The translations under genes were made by a program, and so were the position numbers. The notes beneath the pieces are model-generated. The model was not told the DNA's origin. It saw nothing but the letters and a program-made list of their open reading frames with translations, and did no database searches. From positions 35,746 through 99,745 of the forward strand of contig JAZSKB010000011.1 of NCBI GenBank assembly GCA_045534635.1: a stretch of 64,000 bases of DNA. The letters run 5' to 3'. Source of the stretch: UBA1205 sp045534635 (GTDB taxonomy: Bacteria > Bacteroidota > Bacteroidia > Bacteroidales > WCHB1-69). This document shows, in pieces, positions 61,555 through 64,000 of this stretch (position 1 is its first letter; each line of letters begins with the position of its first letter).

Positions 61555-61604
61555 AAAATAAAATTGTATGTTTAGCATTTGTTTAATAAAATAAATAAAA
61601 AAGT

Positions 61605-63293
61605 ATGTCTATAAAAGAAAGTAGTTCATTAGAAAATAAACCATTGTTGAATTTTATCGAAACAATAATAGAAGAAGATATAAAATCAGGTAAAAACGAA
61701 GGACAGGTTTATACTCGATTTCCTCCAGAACCTAATGGATATTTACATATAGGACATGCAAAATCGATTTGTCTTAATTTTGGTATTGCTAAAAAATATG
61801 GTGGAAAAACGAATATCCGTTTTGATGATACCAATCCAGTAAAAGAGGATACAGAATATGTGGATTCTATAAAAGAAGATGTGCGTTGGTTGGGTTTCGA
61901 TTGGAATGCAGAATATTATGCTTCCGATTATTTTGAACAATTGTATCAATGGGCTGTAGAATTGATAAAACAAGGCAAAGCATACGTAGATAATTTATCT
62001 CAAGAAGAAATTAGTAAATCCAGAGGTGTGCCAACCGCTCCTGGCATAGAAAGTCCATACAGAAATCGTTCTGTTGAAGAAAATTTAGATTTGTTTCAAC
62101 GAATGCGAAATGGCGAATTCCCTGATGGGGCTTGTGTTTTAAGAGCAAAAATTGATATGGCATCGCCGAATATGCACATGAGAGACCCTATTATGTATAG
62201 AATTTTACATACTGAACATCATCGAACAGGAAATAAATGGTGTATATATCCAATGTACGATTATGCTCATGGTCAAAGTGATTCTATAGAAGGTATTACT
62301 CACTCTATCTGTACATTAGAGTTTGAAGTGCATAGACCATTATATGATTGGTTTTGTGAAAATTTAAGTATTCATCATCCTCAACAAATTGAATTTGCTC
62401 GTTTGAATATAAATTATACCGTAATGAGCAAACGTAAATTGTTACAATTGGTTCAAGAAGGTTATGTTTCTGGCTGGGACGACCCTCGAATGCCAACAAT
62501 TTCTGGTTTGAGAAGAAGAGGTTATACTCCTGAATCTATACGTAATTTTGCGGAAACTATAGGCGTTGCCAAAAGAGAAAATGTAATAGATTTATCTTTA
62601 CTCGAATTTTGTGTAAGAGAAGACCTTAATAAAAAGGCACTGAGGACAATGGCTGTGTTAGACCCAATAAAATTAATTATAGACAATTATCCTGAAAATC
62701 AAACGGAAATGTTGACCGCTGTCAACAATCCAGAAGATGAAGCGGCAGGAACACGACAAATTCCATTTTCTAAATATTTATGGATAGAACGTGCTGATTT
62801 TATGGAAAATCCTCCAAAAAATTTCTTTAGATTGGCTATTGGAAAGGAAGTACGATTGAAATATGCTTATATTGTCGAATGTGTAAGTGTAGATAAAGAT
62901 GAAAATGGTACAATAACTGCTGTTCATTGTAATTATTTTCCTGAAACAAAGAGTGGTATGGCTGAAAGTAATCGTAAAGTAAAAGGTACTATTCATTGGC
63001 TTTCTGCAAAAGATTGTCAGCAAGCAGAAGTACGGCTTTTTGATAGATTGTTTGCTGTTCCCGCTCCAGATGAAGTTGAGCAAGGGCATTCTTTTTTGGA
63101 AAATTTAAATCCTGATTCTTTGAAAGTTCAAACCGCTTTTGTTGAACCTGCTTTTAAAGATACAACTCCTTTAGCAAAATATCAATTTGAACGTATTGGC
63201 TATTTTTGTATTGATAAAGATTCCACAAAAGATAGATTGGTATTTAATCGTACGGTTGCCTTAAAAGATTCTTGGGCGAAAGCAAATAAATAG
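61605..63293 (+). CDS. glnS: Glutaminyl-tRNA synthetase
   Basis: The protein has 562 residues, a class I enzyme. HIGH-type motif GYLHIGHAK lies near 45-53, FDDTNP follows, DYAHGQSDSIEGITHSICTLEF is the glutamine-binding stretch, and the KMSKS-like motif is VMSKRKL. A C-terminal anticodon-binding beta-barrel pair starts near residue 340. It charges tRNA-Gln directly. It stands alone with its own promoter and terminator. Confidence 0.96.
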   Translation: MSIKESSSLENKPLLNFIETIIEEDIKSGKNEGQVYTRFPPEPNGYLHIGHAKSICLNFGIAKKYGGKTNIRFDDTNPVKEDTEYVDSIKEDVRWLGFDWNAEYYASDYFEQLYQWAVELIKQGKAYVDNLSQEEISKSRGVPTAPGIESPYRNRSVEENLDLFQRMRNGEFPDGACVLRAKIDMASPNMHMRDPIMYRILHTEHHRTGNKWCIYPMYDYAHGQSDSIEGITHSICTLEFEVHRPLYDWFCENLSIHHPQQIEFARLNINYTVMSKRKLLQLVQEGYVSGWDDPRMPTISGLRRRGYTPESIRNFAETIGVAKRENVIDLSLLEFCVREDLNKKALRTMAVLDPIKLIIDNYPENQTEMLTAVNNPEDEAAGTRQIPFSKYLWIERADFMENPPKNFFRLAIGKEVRLKYAYIVECVSVDKDENGTITAVHCNYFPETKSGMAESNRKVKGTIHWLSAKDCQQAEVRLFDRLFAVPAPDEVEQGHSFLENLNPDSLKVQTAFVEPAFKDTTPLAKYQFERIGYFCIDKDSTKDRLVFNRTVALKDSWAKANK

Positions 63294-63320
63294 TTTTTCG
63301 ATAGAAAATATTTTGTATAT

Positions 63321-63356
63321 AATTGCGATTTTATTTTGGAATCGCAATTTTTTTTT
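63321..63356 (+). terminator. Terminator after glnS
   Basis: A 10-bp stem, AATTGCGATT with AATCGCAATT, is followed by a T run. Confidence 0.88.
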
Positions 63357-63391
63357 GTAAAATAGAGCAGGAGGATAATGTTTTTTTTCTG

Positions 63392-63418
63392 TGTCTTCGG
63401 CAGGCTCAGACACCGAAA
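63392..63418 (+). repeat. 27-bp interspersed repeat, copy 3
   Basis: TGTCTTCGGCAGGCTCAGAC followed by ACCGAAA; one base differs from copy 1. Confidence 0.85.
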
Positions 63419-63435
63419 ATTCATGTGTGTTTATC

Positions 63436-63466
63436 TTCGGAGGTTGAGCCTGCCGAAACCTCCGAA
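63436..63466. repeat. Hairpin variant of the interspersed repeat
   Basis: TTCGGAGGTT and AACCTCCGAA form a 10-bp inverted repeat around GAGCCTGCCGAA, the reverse of the family core. This is a fused or rearranged member. Confidence 0.7.
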
Positions 63467-63486
63467 ATTCATGTATTTTTTTTCGT

Positions 63487-63513
63487 TGTCTTCGACAGGC
63501 TCAGACACCGAAA
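63487..63513 (+). repeat. 27-bp interspersed repeat, copy 4
   Basis: Identical in sequence to the copy at 47351-47377. Confidence 0.85.
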
Positions 63514-63579
63514 AAATAATAATACAGTGACTTAAAAAAAAATTTTTTTTCTAAAACAAAAATATTTATAAAAAAATTG

Positions 63580-63714
63580 TATTTTTGCAAATTGAAATTA
63601 GCAGTTTATTTTTATAAACTTGCTAATAGAGTAAAAATGCAGGTGACCGCTGTGTGGTTATTTGCATTTTTTTTTGAAAAAATTTAATAAATATTTATAA
63701 AATAAAAAAAATAT
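63580..63714 (+). promoter_or_regulatory. Promoter and structured leader of the second BspA-like gene (leader copy 2)
   Basis: A TATTTTTG box at 63580-63587 is followed by stem 1 (63597-63607 with 63616-63627). Stem 2 pairs AAAAATGCA at 63633-63641 with TGCATTTTT from 63663, ending in a T run. Sequence and spacing follow leader copy 1 at 47433-47567, including the last 45 bases before the ATG. Confidence 0.7.
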
Positions 63715-64000
63715 ATGGCAAAAAAGCAGATTAAAAAATTAAGTTTAGCAACTATTTTGTTGTTGTTTGCTCACAATGTTTGGGCTTATAATTTTGAAAG
63801 TGGTGGTTTGTATTACAAGATTACAAGTGATACTACGGTAGCAGTTACGTATAAAGATAACAATTTCAATTCTTATTCAGGAAATATAACCATACCTGCT
63901 ACGGTATTGTATAATAATACCACGTATTCCGTAACAAGCATAGGGGATTCTGCGTTTAGGGATTGTAGTGGCTTAACATCTGTAACAATCCCTAATTCCG
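63715..64000 (+). CDS. Second BspA-like leucine-rich-repeat protein, partial at window edge
   Basis: The ATG at 63715 opens a frame that runs out of the window. The 95 visible residues have the same signal peptide as the first BspA-like protein (SLATILLLFAHNVWA) and the same N-terminal strand set (GGLYYKITSDTTVAVTY, YSGNITIPATV). They then enter the LRR_5 repeat (SVTSIGDSAFRDCSGLTSVT). This is a paralogue behind a duplicated leader, so these genes belong to a co-regulated family. The C-terminus, presumably a T9SS sorting domain, is not visible. Confidence 0.9.
   Translation, partial: MAKKQIKKLSLATILLLFAHNVWAYNFESGGLYYKITSDTTVAVTYKDNNFNSYSGNITIPATVLYNNTTYSVTSIGDSAFRDCSGLTSVTIPNS

Larger units (their letters stand above)
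63294..63714. other. Intergenic region with terminator, repeat cluster and BspA leader
   Basis: No gene is seen in these 421 bases. They contain the glnS terminator (63321-63356), three related interspersed repeats (63392-63513) and the second copy of the BspA leader (63580-63714). Confidence 0.8.

Overview
The window comes from an AT-rich member of the Bacteroidota, most likely Bacteroidales. Promoters carry the phylum's TAnnTTTG -7 box (usually TATCTTTGC or TACCTTTGC). Lineage-typical genes include the LptD/amidase/MCE neighbourhood, DUF4249 beside a TonB-dependent receptor, DUF4199 beside glycosyltransferases, PspC/LiaI-like proteins, and a BspA-like leucine-rich-repeat protein ending in a type IX secretion (T9SS) sorting domain. 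No species can be named from the sequence alone.

Layout. 1-9.9 kb, minus strand: two glycosyltransferases, DUF4199, fabG, an LTA-synthase-like membrane sulfatase-fold protein, an SDR, an S4 protein, DUF4159, RNase G, a 29-codon basic ribosomal-type peptide and HU. 10.3-14.5 kb, plus: a barrel-like protein, rnfB, and three tandem TonB-like genes that arose by duplication of a segment containing the 3' end of rnfB. 14.5-18.6 kb: prenyl synthase, mrdA (PBP2), rodA. 18.6-27.2 kb: nitroreductase, lptD, then divergent amidase, MlaD-like protein, TonB-dependent receptor and DUF4249 lipoprotein. 27.2-30.6 kb, minus: a tight six-gene operon (MBL hydrolase, two PspC, LiaI-like, GNAT acyltransferase, engB). 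30.7-33.9 kb, minus: a metal-uptake-type locus (Cys/His-rich protein, TonB-dependent receptor, HMA protein). 34.1-35.7 kb: pruA.

35.9-43.9 kb is an accessory island with visibly higher G+C. It holds a structured leader, an HSDR_N-methyltransferase fusion, an AAA ATPase, hsdS (with an in-frame stop), an Mrr-like nuclease and a TIR-transmembrane protein, all on the plus strand, then a convergent AAA_14/DUF4143 ATPase. There is no conventional hsdR. This compact modification, ATPase, nuclease and TIR cluster is the best candidate for an undescribed defence system.

44.1-47.3 kb: ABC transporter pair, tRNA-Asn and a PfkB kinase. 47.4-51.4 kb: the BspA-like gene behind a structured leader that recurs almost intact at 63.6 kb before a second, truncated BspA-like gene. 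51.7-57 kb, minus: M16 peptidase, dnaX split into two overlapping frames exactly at the gamma/tau boundary, and purE. 57.2-63.3 kb, plus: tig-clpP-clpX, the DUF177 gene with rpmF, and glnS. Most core genes are ordinary; the interest lies in the island, the BspA leaders and repeats, the rnfB/TonB duplication and the dnaX frameshift.
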